This document shows, piece by piece, positions 26,353-34,244 of a DNA stretch of 64,000 bases (position 1 is the first letter of the stretch; every line of letters starts with the position of its first letter). The position numbers and the translations under genes were made by a program. The DNA lies in assembly GCA_030145275.1 (NCBI GenBank), contig JAQYVV010000004.1, positions 1 to 64,000 on the forward strand. The letters run 5' to 3'. Source of the DNA: Desulfurivibrionaceae bacterium. Its GTDB lineage: Bacteria; Desulfobacterota; Desulfobulbia; Desulfobulbales; VMSU01. The notes below the pieces were generated by a model. That model did not search any database and had not been told where the DNA came from. It worked only from the letters and a program-made list of their open reading frames with translations.

Positions 26353-26409
26353 TTACCTTTCTTGGTTAACTGTTTTGGTAGAGCTGCAAACCATCCTTAA
26401 CTCCGTAGT

Positions 26410-26441
26410 GTAACTGTTTAGGAGTGCCCCTGAATAGTTAC
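26410..26441. repeat. Minimal type A hairpin, copy A4, inside the flagellar operon
   Basis: GTAACTGTTTAGG and CCTGAATAGTTAC form an inverted repeat around a loop of only a few bases (AGTGCC). This is the outer arm of the type A elements with nothing inserted. A diverged half copy (TTAACTGTTTTGG at 26367-26379) lies just upstream. The flank TTACCTTTCTTGG occurs on both sides (26353-26365 and 26438-26450), so the unit may lie between short direct repeats. Confidence 0.75.
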
Positions 26442-26470
26442 CTTTCTTGGGAAGATGAAGCGAGTGGCAG

Positions 26471-26917
26471 ATGGCTCATAAATATAAACTTGAAACTCTT
26501 TTAAAACTTCGCGAAAGGGTAGAAGAGCAGGTTAAGTATAAGCTTGCCCATGAAATTTTTGTACTCGATAACCACAAGCTGTTTCTTGGCCAACTCCGAG
26601 AAGCACGGCTTGATCTTATCAAGGTCATTGAAGAAAAAAAGAAAACAACCCTGACAGCCACCTTGTACAACTTTTACAGTGACTCACTCCAGGGACAAGA
26701 TCGACAGATTGAATTTCAAATAAATGCGGTAAAAGCTCAGGAAGGTATTGTTGAGCAGGTCCGCTTGGAGCTTGAAAAAAAATCCCAAGAGAGACGTATT
26801 GTTGAGCGGATGAAGGAAAAAGATTTTCTTGAATATGTCAAGGAAACTACTAGAAAAGAACATAATGAACTGGATGAGCTTTCAGTTCTGCGATTTGGTC
26901 GGGGACAAACTTTATGA
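26471..26917 (+). CDS. fliJ: Flagellar export chaperone FliJ
   Basis: This 148-residue, highly charged, all-helical protein has the FliJ pattern: KYKLETLLKLRERVEEQVKY at the N-terminus and a long coiled coil to QERRIVERMKEKDFLEYVKE. FliJ sits in the FliI ring and escorts export chaperones. Its place directly after fliI supports the call despite the low sequence conservation of the family. The stop overlaps the next gene by four bases (ATGA). Confidence 0.86.
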   Translation: MAHKYKLETLLKLRERVEEQVKYKLAHEIFVLDNHKLFLGQLREARLDLIKVIEEKKKTTLTATLYNFYSDSLQGQDRQIEFQINAVKAQEGIVEQVRLELEKKSQERRIVERMKEKDFLEYVKETTRKEHNELDELSVLRFGRGQTL

Positions 26918-27435
26918 TGGGAAATTATTATATGTTCAAAAAACGGGCGTTTATTATCGGAACCGCTATTTCTTTTTTCTGTACGCTGGGCATTGCACCA
27001 GCCGCAGAATTTAAGCCTCCGGCCATCAGTGAAGTAGATTTTGAATTTGCTAAATCTCTGAAAGAAAGGGAAGAAAAAGTTCAAGATCGCGAGGAACAAC
27101 TGAAAAACCAGGAACAAGAGTTGGCCGATTTCCAAAAGGAAGTTGACGGGAAATTTGCCAAACTCGTGGCGCTACAAATAGAAGTGAAAGGGCAACTAGA
27201 GGAGTTGAGTATCTCTCAAAATCTTCAGTTTAGAAATTTGATAAAAGTCTATAGTACCATGAGTTCAACAAAGGTTGCGCCGCTATTGAATAAAATGGAG
27301 GACAAGATAGTTGCCAAGATATTGCGAGCCATGAAGTCAGATGTTGTCGCAAAAATCATCCCCAAACTTGATCAGGACAAGGCCGTTGCTGTCAGCAAAA
27401 AACTCGGCATGTTAAATGAGCTAAATTTAAACTGA
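26914..27435 (+). CDS. MotE-like flagellar periplasmic protein
   Basis: The 173-residue protein has an N-terminal signal or anchor (AFIIGTAISFFCTLGIAPAA near residues 11-30), a charged coiled coil (about 45-105) and a C-terminal MgtE-N-like helical domain (IKVYSTMSSTKVAPLLNKM, then IVAKILRAMKSDVVAKIIPK). This is the layout of MotE/FlbB-type proteins coded in flagellar operons and thought to help stator assembly. The start may be the ATG at 26914, overlapping fliJ, or 26932. It ends the first part of the operon, and a 503-base gap follows. Confidence 0.8.
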   Translation: MMGNYYMFKKRAFIIGTAISFFCTLGIAPAAEFKPPAISEVDFEFAKSLKEREEKVQDREEQLKNQEQELADFQKEVDGKFAKLVALQIEVKGQLEELSISQNLQFRNLIKVYSTMSSTKVAPLLNKMEDKIVAKILRAMKSDVVAKIIPKLDQDKAVAVSKKLGMLNELNLN

Positions 27436-27844
27436 TCTTGCACCTGTGCATTTTTGTGCTAGGTGTTCTTGTATGTAGTATCTGTGAAAAGTTGTTTTAT
27501 CTCCCCTTACCTCCCCCCACCTAAAAAACTCAATTATTCACCTGTTTCACTTCCTGTACTTTTTTCTATGATGGAGTTGTCGGTTTTATTAAAATGCAAG
27601 TCGTTGTAGGAAAAGTGCATAAATTTCCTGTACTAGGAAAATCTTTCCCCTTTCTCTTTTTATAATAAACGTATCCAGCAAATCAGGAAATTTGTGCCAA
27701 TTAAACTCTTTTGTAGAACGGGTCAGTAACTAATTTTCAAGAAAATTAGGCATGGTCTTTTTTGTTGGTTATCCCTTTGTTTAGCAGGCTTGTATGGCTT
27801 TTTGTTTGGGCCTCTTTTGTGCGGGTTACTCATTTTTAATGAGG
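27436..27844. other. AT-rich intergenic stretch without a gene
   Basis: I see no credible gene in this stretch. It holds two weak hairpins, GCACCTGTGC followed by TTTTT near 27439-27453 (loop too small to be a sure terminator) and TTTCCTGTACTAGGAAA at 27624-27640. It is one of the few long gaps with no palindromic repeat module. The sigma-54 promoter for fliK lies at its right edge. Confidence 0.5.
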
Positions 27845-27860
27845 TGGCATGTATGTTGCT
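27845..27860 (+). promoter_or_regulatory. Sigma-54 promoter upstream of fliK
   Basis: TGGCATGTATGTTGCT matches the sigma-54 -24/-12 consensus with correct spacing (GG and GC ten bases apart). It lies 78 bases before the fliK start, and the predicted transcription start is near 27872. It implies that fliK, flgD and flgE form a separately controlled transcript. Confidence 0.78.
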
Positions 27861-27938
27861 GTAAAGGTATCTCGAAAGGCCAATGAATGGATTTTTTAGC
27901 AAAAAAGATTAAGAGCGAGCACAAGGAGAGTCAAGAAA

Positions 27939-29732
27939 GTGTCAAATTCTATCATGAACATAATGGTGCCAGGCCAGCCTAGACCAGCTGCAGAATTTAA
28001 CAGCCAGCAAGTATCACGAAAAGATGGCTCCTCGTTTTCGCAATATGTTGAACGAAAATGTGTTGAACTGGATCAAGAAGGAAAAAACATGCTTGGCGTA
28101 AAACAACAGGAAGGCTTTCCTGCAAAATCTCAAAAAAATGAACCTAATATGTCTGAAGAAAATATATTAACAACGGGTACTGAGTTACTTCAACAATTGA
28201 TGCAAAAATTAGAAGAATTTGCCCAAGATAATAAGGATACGGGAGCTGGTGAGTGGCAGTTGACAGGCCTGGATTCTGAGAGTTTGGAAATGCTTGCTGA
28301 GGCAGCAGGAATGGATCCGGCCCAATTTGCTGCATTGAACCTGAAGATGGACGAACAAAATGGGCCCGTTAGCTTACCTGACTTTTTTATCACACTGGAA
28401 AAACACTTTCTACAACTTAACGATCAAGATCCTGTGACGGCACCAGAAACAAGTCTGCCTCTGTTACAGACCTTGCTCGAAAAACTTGGATTTCCAGCAG
28501 AACAGGTCGAAAAAATTGCTGAATCAAGCGTCAATGACCTTGGTGAGTTCGATTTGGACATTTTTCTGAAAGGATTACAGTTCCTGGATTCTGGAGGAGA
28601 TCAGTCCCAAATCCCTTTGAGTGGCTGGGAGACAGAACAACTTCAGGATATGTTGGCAAAAGCGGGACTGTCTGAAGAAATGCAGCGAAAATTCTTCCCC
28701 CAAGATCCGGCTATTTTGCATGAAGCTCTCAAAAGCCTCACCGGAAAAGATATAAAATTTGAGGGAAAACCAGAATTTTCCAGCAAAATGAATTTGGGAC
28801 AACTCAAAGAGATGCTGCAGCAGACAATAGCTGATGCTGAGTTGGCGGCCCCAAAAGCTGATATGCCTGCTTTTCTCTCACAACTTGAAGGAATTTTGGG
28901 CCAGGCTGCCTTCAAGGAAGATGGGGTTAGTTTAACTCCGGTTGTGCAGGGTTCGGTTACTGCCATCTTTCAAGAACTGCAGAAGATAATTGATCAAGCC
29001 AAAATACGGATAGAAAAAGTTTCAGAAACAATGTTGCAGGATGAAGAACTTCTTAAAGAATGGATGGGGTCTGGGGAGATGGACGAAAGTGAAATAGGCA
29101 ACAACCCATTGTTGGTGGAAGGAAATATTGTCACTCCAGTAAATCTTGGTGATGCAGGAGGGGCCGAAATGAACACGCTTCTCAGTAAAGGTCTGACTGA
29201 CTCCAGTCATGCAGGCATCCAGCAGGCAGGGGTTGATGCTAATGCAGCCAATGAGGCAGTTGAATTGAAGTCGGCACAACCCCGTCTCCGCATGAGTGCT
29301 GAGATGCAGCAATTTACCATGGAGCAAATATCCCAAACAGTTTCCAGGGGACTAAAAAATAGTCAGCACCATTTGACCTTGGTTCTTTATCCCAAAGAGC
29401 TTGGCGAAGTAAAAGTGGATATGCAGGTAAAGGACAATCAGGTGTCCCTGGCATTTGTTATGGAAAACCCTAAAGTAAAAGCACTTCTGGAAAGCAACAT
29501 GCAGGAGTTTAAAAACAGTATGGAGCAGAGAGGGTTTGTTGTGCAGGGCTGCGATGTCTCAGTTGATCATAACAGTGGTGGGGATGACCTTCAAAAGCAG
29601 TTTGAGTTAGCTAAAACATGGCAGGATGAAAATAGTCGCAGAACGACTCTTAATGAAATTACAGAACTTCTGACGGCCGGACAGACAGCAAGTTTGTCTG
29701 ACCACGACGGCGTTATAAACATGATGGTATAG
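27939..29732 (+). CDS. fliK: Flagellar hook-length control protein FliK
   Basis: FliK is exported during hook growth and switches the export apparatus from hook to filament substrates. The 597-residue protein has a long variable, Gln/Glu-rich N-terminus and the conserved C-terminal hook-length domain at about residues 475-560 (LTLVLYPKELGEVKVDMQVK, VSLAFVMENPKVKALLESN). It starts at a GTG with ACAAGGAGAG upstream. flgD follows after eight bases. The length is at the high end, which fits the enlarged hook protein. Confidence 0.9.
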   Translation: MSNSIMNIMVPGQPRPAAEFNSQQVSRKDGSSFSQYVERKCVELDQEGKNMLGVKQQEGFPAKSQKNEPNMSEENILTTGTELLQQLMQKLEEFAQDNKDTGAGEWQLTGLDSESLEMLAEAAGMDPAQFAALNLKMDEQNGPVSLPDFFITLEKHFLQLNDQDPVTAPETSLPLLQTLLEKLGFPAEQVEKIAESSVNDLGEFDLDIFLKGLQFLDSGGDQSQIPLSGWETEQLQDMLAKAGLSEEMQRKFFPQDPAILHEALKSLTGKDIKFEGKPEFSSKMNLGQLKEMLQQTIADAELAAPKADMPAFLSQLEGILGQAAFKEDGVSLTPVVQGSVTAIFQELQKIIDQAKIRIEKVSETMLQDEELLKEWMGSGEMDESEIGNNPLLVEGNIVTPVNLGDAGGAEMNTLLSKGLTDSSHAGIQQAGVDANAANEAVELKSAQPRLRMSAEMQQFTMEQISQTVSRGLKNSQHHLTLVLYPKELGEVKVDMQVKDNQVSLAFVMENPKVKALLESNMQEFKNSMEQRGFVVQGCDVSVDHNSGGDDLQKQFELAKTWQDENSRRTTLNEITELLTAGQTASLSDHDGVINMMV

Positions 29733-29740
29733 GTGTCACA

Positions 29741-30400
29741 ATGACTATTGCAGGTGTAAGTAGCACAGGGCTGATCCAACCGGAAGGGGCTGTCGGTCAA
29801 CAAGAGCTGGGGCGAAGTGATTTTATGACCCTTTTTATCACCCAGCTTCAATACCAGGATCCGATGAAACCGATGGACAGTTATGAAATGGCCTCCCAGT
29901 TGGCACAGTTCAGTAATATGGAAGCCACCATGCAGATGAGTGACAACATGGAGAAACTTCTCGATTACCAGACTTCCCAGAATAACTTGCAGCTTTTAAC
30001 ACTGTTGGGCAACGAGGTTCAGATAAGTGGAAATCAGATGGGAGTTGTGGAAGGTACTGCAACTTCGACTGAATTCATTCTGCTGGAAACAGCGGAATCG
30101 TCCGTTATTGAGATTTATAATGATGCAGACCACCTTGTTTGGCAGCAGGATAGGGGAAGTATGGCAAATGGCACTTATGAACTGGATTGGGACGGCAAAG
30201 ATCTTCTAGGTGAGGTTGTACCGGACGGAGCTTATAGCTACGTTGTTCGTGCTGTAAATATGGTTGGAGGTAATGTCGATGTAGACTATCGCAGTACCGG
30301 ACGGGTGACAGGACTCAATTTTGACAGTGGTTCCGCCCTACTTACTATGGATGAATATGTCACCACCAGTGTTGGTGAAGTTCTTAAGGTAAATAAATGA
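29741..30400 (+). CDS. flgD: Flagellar hook assembly protein FlgD
   Basis: FlgD is the scaffold that caps the growing hook. The 219-residue protein has the N-terminal signature SDFMTLFITQLQYQDPMKPM near residues 27-46 and MASQLAQFSNMEATMQM after it. The C-terminal FlgD Ig/tudor region follows (VIEIYNDADHLVWQQDRG, GTYELDWDGKDLLGEVVPDG, YSYVVRAVN). The start is the first ATG, eight bases after the fliK stop. Confidence 0.94.
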   Translation: MTIAGVSSTGLIQPEGAVGQQELGRSDFMTLFITQLQYQDPMKPMDSYEMASQLAQFSNMEATMQMSDNMEKLLDYQTSQNNLQLLTLLGNEVQISGNQMGVVEGTATSTEFILLETAESSVIEIYNDADHLVWQQDRGSMANGTYELDWDGKDLLGEVVPDGAYSYVVRAVNMVGGNVDVDYRSTGRVTGLNFDSGSALLTMDEYVTTSVGEVLKVNK

Positions 30401-30480
30401 TATTTTGGTATCTGATAGCAATAAATAATCAAATTATAAATTTTAAATTTCCAGTTTCAAAATAAACAGGAGGCTATAAA

Positions 30481-32967
30481 ATGGGTGTTTCTAGTTCACT
30501 ATATTCAAGTATCAGCGGGTTGAGTTCAATGGGAGAGGCCATGTCGGTTCTTGGTGATAATGTGGCCAACGTAAATACGATTTCGTTTAAATCGAGCCGG
30601 ACAACCTTTCAGGATGTTCTTACCCAATCCGTATCGACGGCATCAGGGGCAGCCCAGGTTGGTCGCGGTGTGACACTAAGCACGGTTAGTGGACTATTCG
30701 CCCAGGGGTCCTTCGAGAGTTCATCATCTGCCACTGATATGGCTATTGGTGGCCAGGGATTCTTCATGCTGCGAAGTGCAGAGAACGCAGAGTATGATAT
30801 GTTCACTAGAGCTGGTGAGTTCAGTTTTGATCAGGAAGGATATGTTGTGAACCCCCAGGGATATTATGTGCAAGGTTGGACTATTGATTCAAGCACTGGC
30901 GAGAGGGCTGGAAGTTTAGGAGATATTTTGATAGATAAGACGACACCCCCAGTGGCCACAAAAGAGATTCAGGTAATAAGCAATCTGGATGCGCGGCTCA
31001 GTAATGAAATGCCAAACGAGACACGTCTGTTTGATTCATGGAATGCTACTAATGCCTATGGTACCAATCCTTCTGCGCCTATTGATGCGGTGCAATACGA
31101 TTATACGACTTCTATTAAGATCTATGATTCAAAAGGAGCAAGTCATGATATAACCGTCTTTTTTGATAGAACAACTCAGGACAATGAATGGGAATTTCTG
31201 GTGACATGTGATCCCAGCGAGGACGAGCGGAAGTTTATGAGTCTGGAGGAATCCAATGATCTCTTAACTTATGCGCCTTATGAAGGGTATGACTATTCTG
31301 AGCACAAAGGGGCTGGAGCTTTAATGTATGGTGTGCTTCAGTTTGATACAAATGGAAATCTCACTGAGATAGAAGCTTATGATGTGCCTGCCGACGGGGA
31401 GGTAAATCCTGCCCTGGACGATAATAGAAAGGAGCTAGATACCACAGATACTTATTTCTCCTTTGATGTGAACTTTACGGGGGCTGTTGAGAATGACTCT
31501 ATTGATTTGAATCTCGGAGCTGCCTATGATGGTGGTCAGACTGATATTGCCCAGACATTGGTTAGTGATGATGGGGCGCGGGAAAGCCCCCTTGCTGGTG
31601 CAGACCCAATTACAGGGGAAACTCTTTGGGCCAATGTCTACGATGGAAGTAATTATTATTTGAGTGGAGACGGTACTTTAGCAGGATCTAGCGATACTAT
31701 TACGATTAATGGTTTTGATAAAGCGGGGGAGAGAAAGTCTTTAGTTTATTATGTGAATAATGATGAAAAGGTGCAGGATTTTCTGGATGAAATTAGTGGG
31801 GCCTTTAATGCCTCGGCCTCGATAGATAGTTCTGGCAGGTTGGTCATTGCCGATACAGGTGGAGGGCCAAGCGGCTTAAGTATCGTTGATATTATTATTG
31901 ATGGGGATAATGATCAGCCAGATGCTGGAATTAATGATAATGCAACTCTATTTGGTGGCACGGCTCTTCCTAGTGATGTGTTGAAAATTAATATTGCGAC
32001 AACCAAGAGACAGGTCATATCACGAGGACAGATGCTAGATGGAAACTTAAATGCTGTAACTAACCCAAGTACCTTATTGACAGGGGTGCGTAGTGCCGTA
32101 GGCGTTGCTACGATTGATATTGCCGATGAAATTAATTTTACTGGTTTTAAGGGCGATGCCACAAATTCGGTAGCTGTAGATGTAACTTTTGTGGTGGCAG
32201 ATGGTGATACTATTCAGGATTTGCTTACCTTCCTTGAGGAGAGTTTTGATGCTGAGGCCACTGTTGATGGAGCCGGCCGCCTTGTTCTCAGTGATAGACT
32301 TGCCGATGCGATTGGAGGATACGAAAGTTCTCTTGAGATTGATGATGTCGATGCTGTAGTTGGGACAACTGTTAATCCGTGGAGTGATGCGGCTATCTCT
32401 GTTGCCAGTGATAGTAACGATCCCCTCGATGCTTCAACTTGGGGGGCTTCAGGAGTTAATAGCTTTTATACGGTCGAGGCTCATAGTGCAGAGGATGGAA
32501 GTATACAGGGTGCTTCCGTCAGCTCTTCTTTTTCACCAGAGGCATTAGCGTCAACTCAATATGCCAATAGTTCCACGACTATTTTTCAAGATCAGAACGG
32601 ATTTGCGTCTGGCTATATGCAGTCGATTTCTGTTGATACGGATGGGGTTATGACGGGCAATTATTCCAATGGCCAGGTCCTGAAGAAAGCTCAGGTGGGC
32701 CTGGCCAATTTCGGTAACCTGGCAGGTCTACATAAGAAAGGCGGTAATATTTATACAATGACAACCGACTCGGGAAAAGAAGTTTTTGGAGCGCCGGGAG
32801 AAAATGGTTTGGGCTCAATAGCGCCAAACGCCCTTGAAATGTCCAATGTTGATCTTGGCGCTGAATTTGTAAAACTGATCACCGTGCAGCGCGGCTTTCA
32901 GGCGAACTCAAAAATTATTACCACCACTGACGAAATGATGAGTGATCTGATCAATATGAAGAGGTAG
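30481..32967 (+). CDS. flgE: Flagellar hook protein FlgE, enlarged
   Basis: The conserved ends identify FlgE: N-terminal SLYSSISGLSSMGEAMSVLG with DNVANVNTISFKSSRTTFQD, and C-terminal ALEMSNVDLGAEFVKLITVQ with RGFQANSKIITTTDEMM. At 828 residues it is about twice the length of enterobacterial FlgE (about 400). The extra length lies in the middle (about 300-720) and includes two similar stretches, FDKAGERKSLVYYVNNDEKV...RLVIAD and FKGDATNSVAVDVTFVVADG...RLVLSD, which look like a duplicated surface domain. It has a strong CAGGAGG site before the ATG and a terminator after the stop. Confidence 0.93.
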   Translation: MGVSSSLYSSISGLSSMGEAMSVLGDNVANVNTISFKSSRTTFQDVLTQSVSTASGAAQVGRGVTLSTVSGLFAQGSFESSSSATDMAIGGQGFFMLRSAENAEYDMFTRAGEFSFDQEGYVVNPQGYYVQGWTIDSSTGERAGSLGDILIDKTTPPVATKEIQVISNLDARLSNEMPNETRLFDSWNATNAYGTNPSAPIDAVQYDYTTSIKIYDSKGASHDITVFFDRTTQDNEWEFLVTCDPSEDERKFMSLEESNDLLTYAPYEGYDYSEHKGAGALMYGVLQFDTNGNLTEIEAYDVPADGEVNPALDDNRKELDTTDTYFSFDVNFTGAVENDSIDLNLGAAYDGGQTDIAQTLVSDDGARESPLAGADPITGETLWANVYDGSNYYLSGDGTLAGSSDTITINGFDKAGERKSLVYYVNNDEKVQDFLDEISGAFNASASIDSSGRLVIADTGGGPSGLSIVDIIIDGDNDQPDAGINDNATLFGGTALPSDVLKINIATTKRQVISRGQMLDGNLNAVTNPSTLLTGVRSAVGVATIDIADEINFTGFKGDATNSVAVDVTFVVADGDTIQDLLTFLEESFDAEATVDGAGRLVLSDRLADAIGGYESSLEIDDVDAVVGTTVNPWSDAAISVASDSNDPLDASTWGASGVNSFYTVEAHSAEDGSIQGASVSSSFSPEALASTQYANSSTTIFQDQNGFASGYMQSISVDTDGVMTGNYSNGQVLKKAQVGLANFGNLAGLHKKGGNIYTMTTDSGKEVFGAPGENGLGSIAPNALEMSNVDLGAEFVKLITVQRGFQANSKIITTTDEMMSDLINMKR

Positions 32968-33008
32968 GTAAGGGAAAGTTGAAAGATGAAAGTTGTTGGC
33001 TTTCATTC

Positions 33009-33048
33009 AGGGGCATTGAATCTCTAAAAGAGTTCAATGCCCCTTTTT
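33009..33048. terminator. Bidirectional terminator between flgE and cooC
   Basis: AGGGGCATTGAA pairs with TTCAATGCCCC across a short loop and is followed by TTTTT. A-rich sequence is scarce on the other side, so it is stronger for flgE. It lies between two convergent genes. Confidence 0.85.
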
Positions 33049-33074
33049 CTATTGAAGTTCCTTGTAGTAGTCTC

Positions 33075-33833
33075 CTACTGGAGGATCTTGTCAAAGGTAG
33101 CGAAGGCCGTTTTGATATAGGGTATCTCTTCGTCTAGATCTAGGTAGGAGCCGCCACTTAATTCCTGTTCAATGAGTTCATCGCTGGAGGGGAAGATTCC
33201 TCCAAGAGGTAGTCCCGTGGCCTCGCAGGTTTCATTGATCTTTGCTATCAGGGCCTCTGGTGCTGGTTCAGGCACCCGGTTAACGATCATATGTTTGTTT
33301 CGCACCTCAAGGCCCAGAGCATCGGTGATTTCCGATACCCGCCCTGCGGTCATAATGCCTCGGGCAGAAGGGTCCGAGATGACCAGGAGATGATCAATGG
33401 TTTTAAGGTTCAATCTGCTTAAATGCTCCATTCCTGCCTCGTTATCCACTAGAATATATTTGTAGTTCTCGGACAGATGTTCCATGACCATGGCAAGGTA
33501 TTGGTTTGCGGCGCAGTAGCATCCAGTGCCGTCGGGCTGACCCATGACTAAAAGGTCAAAGCCCTTGGCTTCCAGCAGTGATTGATGGATTTTCATCTCC
33601 ATGTACTGGTCTCGAGTCATGTTGTCTGGGATGTCACCCTTCATCTCTTTGCGTATTTGACCAACGGTTGTGCCTATCTCCATATCAAGAAGTTCGTTGA
33701 GGTTGGCATTTGCATCTGCGTCCACGGCAAGTATGGGTGTTTTGCCACGGCTTATGAGGTATTTGGTGATAAGGGCTGAGAGGGTTGTCTTGCCGGTTCC
33801 GCCTTTCCCGGCCATTGCGATAATTTTAGGCAT
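33075..33833 (-). CDS. cooC: CooC-type nickel-insertion ATPase (carbon monoxide dehydrogenase maturation)
   Basis: The 252-residue protein is a MinD/ParA-type P-loop ATPase. It has the deviant Walker A AGKGGTGKTTLSALI at the N-terminus, ILAVDADANANLNELLDM, the CooC Cys pair in MGQPDGTGCYCAANQYLA near residue 110, and VDNEAGMEHLSRLN near 145. CooC helps load nickel into the C-cluster of CO dehydrogenase. No CODH or acetyl-CoA synthase gene is nearby, so its target must be elsewhere in the genome. It is convergent with flgE and divergent from ileS. Confidence 0.88.
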   Translation of the reverse strand: MPKIIAMAGKGGTGKTTLSALITKYLISRGKTPILAVDADANANLNELLDMEIGTTVGQIRKEMKGDIPDNMTRDQYMEMKIHQSLLEAKGFDLLVMGQPDGTGCYCAANQYLAMVMEHLSENYKYILVDNEAGMEHLSRLNLKTIDHLLVISDPSARGIMTAGRVSEITDALGLEVRNKHMIVNRVPEPAPEALIAKINETCEATGLPLGGIFPSSDELIEQELSGGSYLDLDEEIPYIKTAFATFDKILQ

Positions 33834-33930
33834 GATAATGTCCTTTTATTTTGTGGATATTTGAGGGTCTGTCAAAAATGTGTGATACTATAATCCAATC
33901 GTGTGGCATGAATCAATAAACAATAATTTG

Positions 33931-34077
33931 TAACTGTCCTGGAGCACCTCATATTTGCCCATTTCGGAGTCTCGCATACTCGCTTACCTGACCTTCTCGA
34001 ATAGAGGGGCTATTCTTCGAAGGCCCAGGTAAGCGCAGACTCCGAATGAACGAACCTAAGGCACTCCTATAAGTTAC
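33931..34077. repeat. Type A nested palindromic repeat, copy A5
   Basis: The outer arms are TAACTGTCCTGGAGCACCTC and AAGGCACTCCTATAAGTTAC. Inside, CGGAGTCT...CGCTTACC (33965-33988) pairs with GGTAAGCGCAGACTCCG (34028-34044). In that loop CCTTCTCGAATAG pairs with CTATTCTTCGAAGG. It shares the three-level structure of A2. A loose half arm, CATCTAAAAAGTTAC, lies at 34108-34122. The whole 411-base gap between cooC and ileS otherwise holds nothing I can assign. Confidence 0.86.
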
Positions 34078-34244
34078 GGTCTGTAGTTGAGGGTAATTTA
34101 CAGTCCCATCTAAAAAGTTACAATAATTTTACCTTGCAACTTATTGGCTTATTGTTATTTTAGGCCTCTTTGATAAAATATGTGTTTTAACTACACAGCA
34201 AGGGACATCAGGCAAGGTCTCTTTGATAGAATTGGAGAATGGGC

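Noticed and set aside
30405..30422. Sigma-54 promoter before flgE (TTGGTATCTGATAGCAA)
   Set aside because: The spacing is possible, but the -12 box reads AGCAA instead of TTGCA and the -24 box is TGGTA, so it is too weak to claim.
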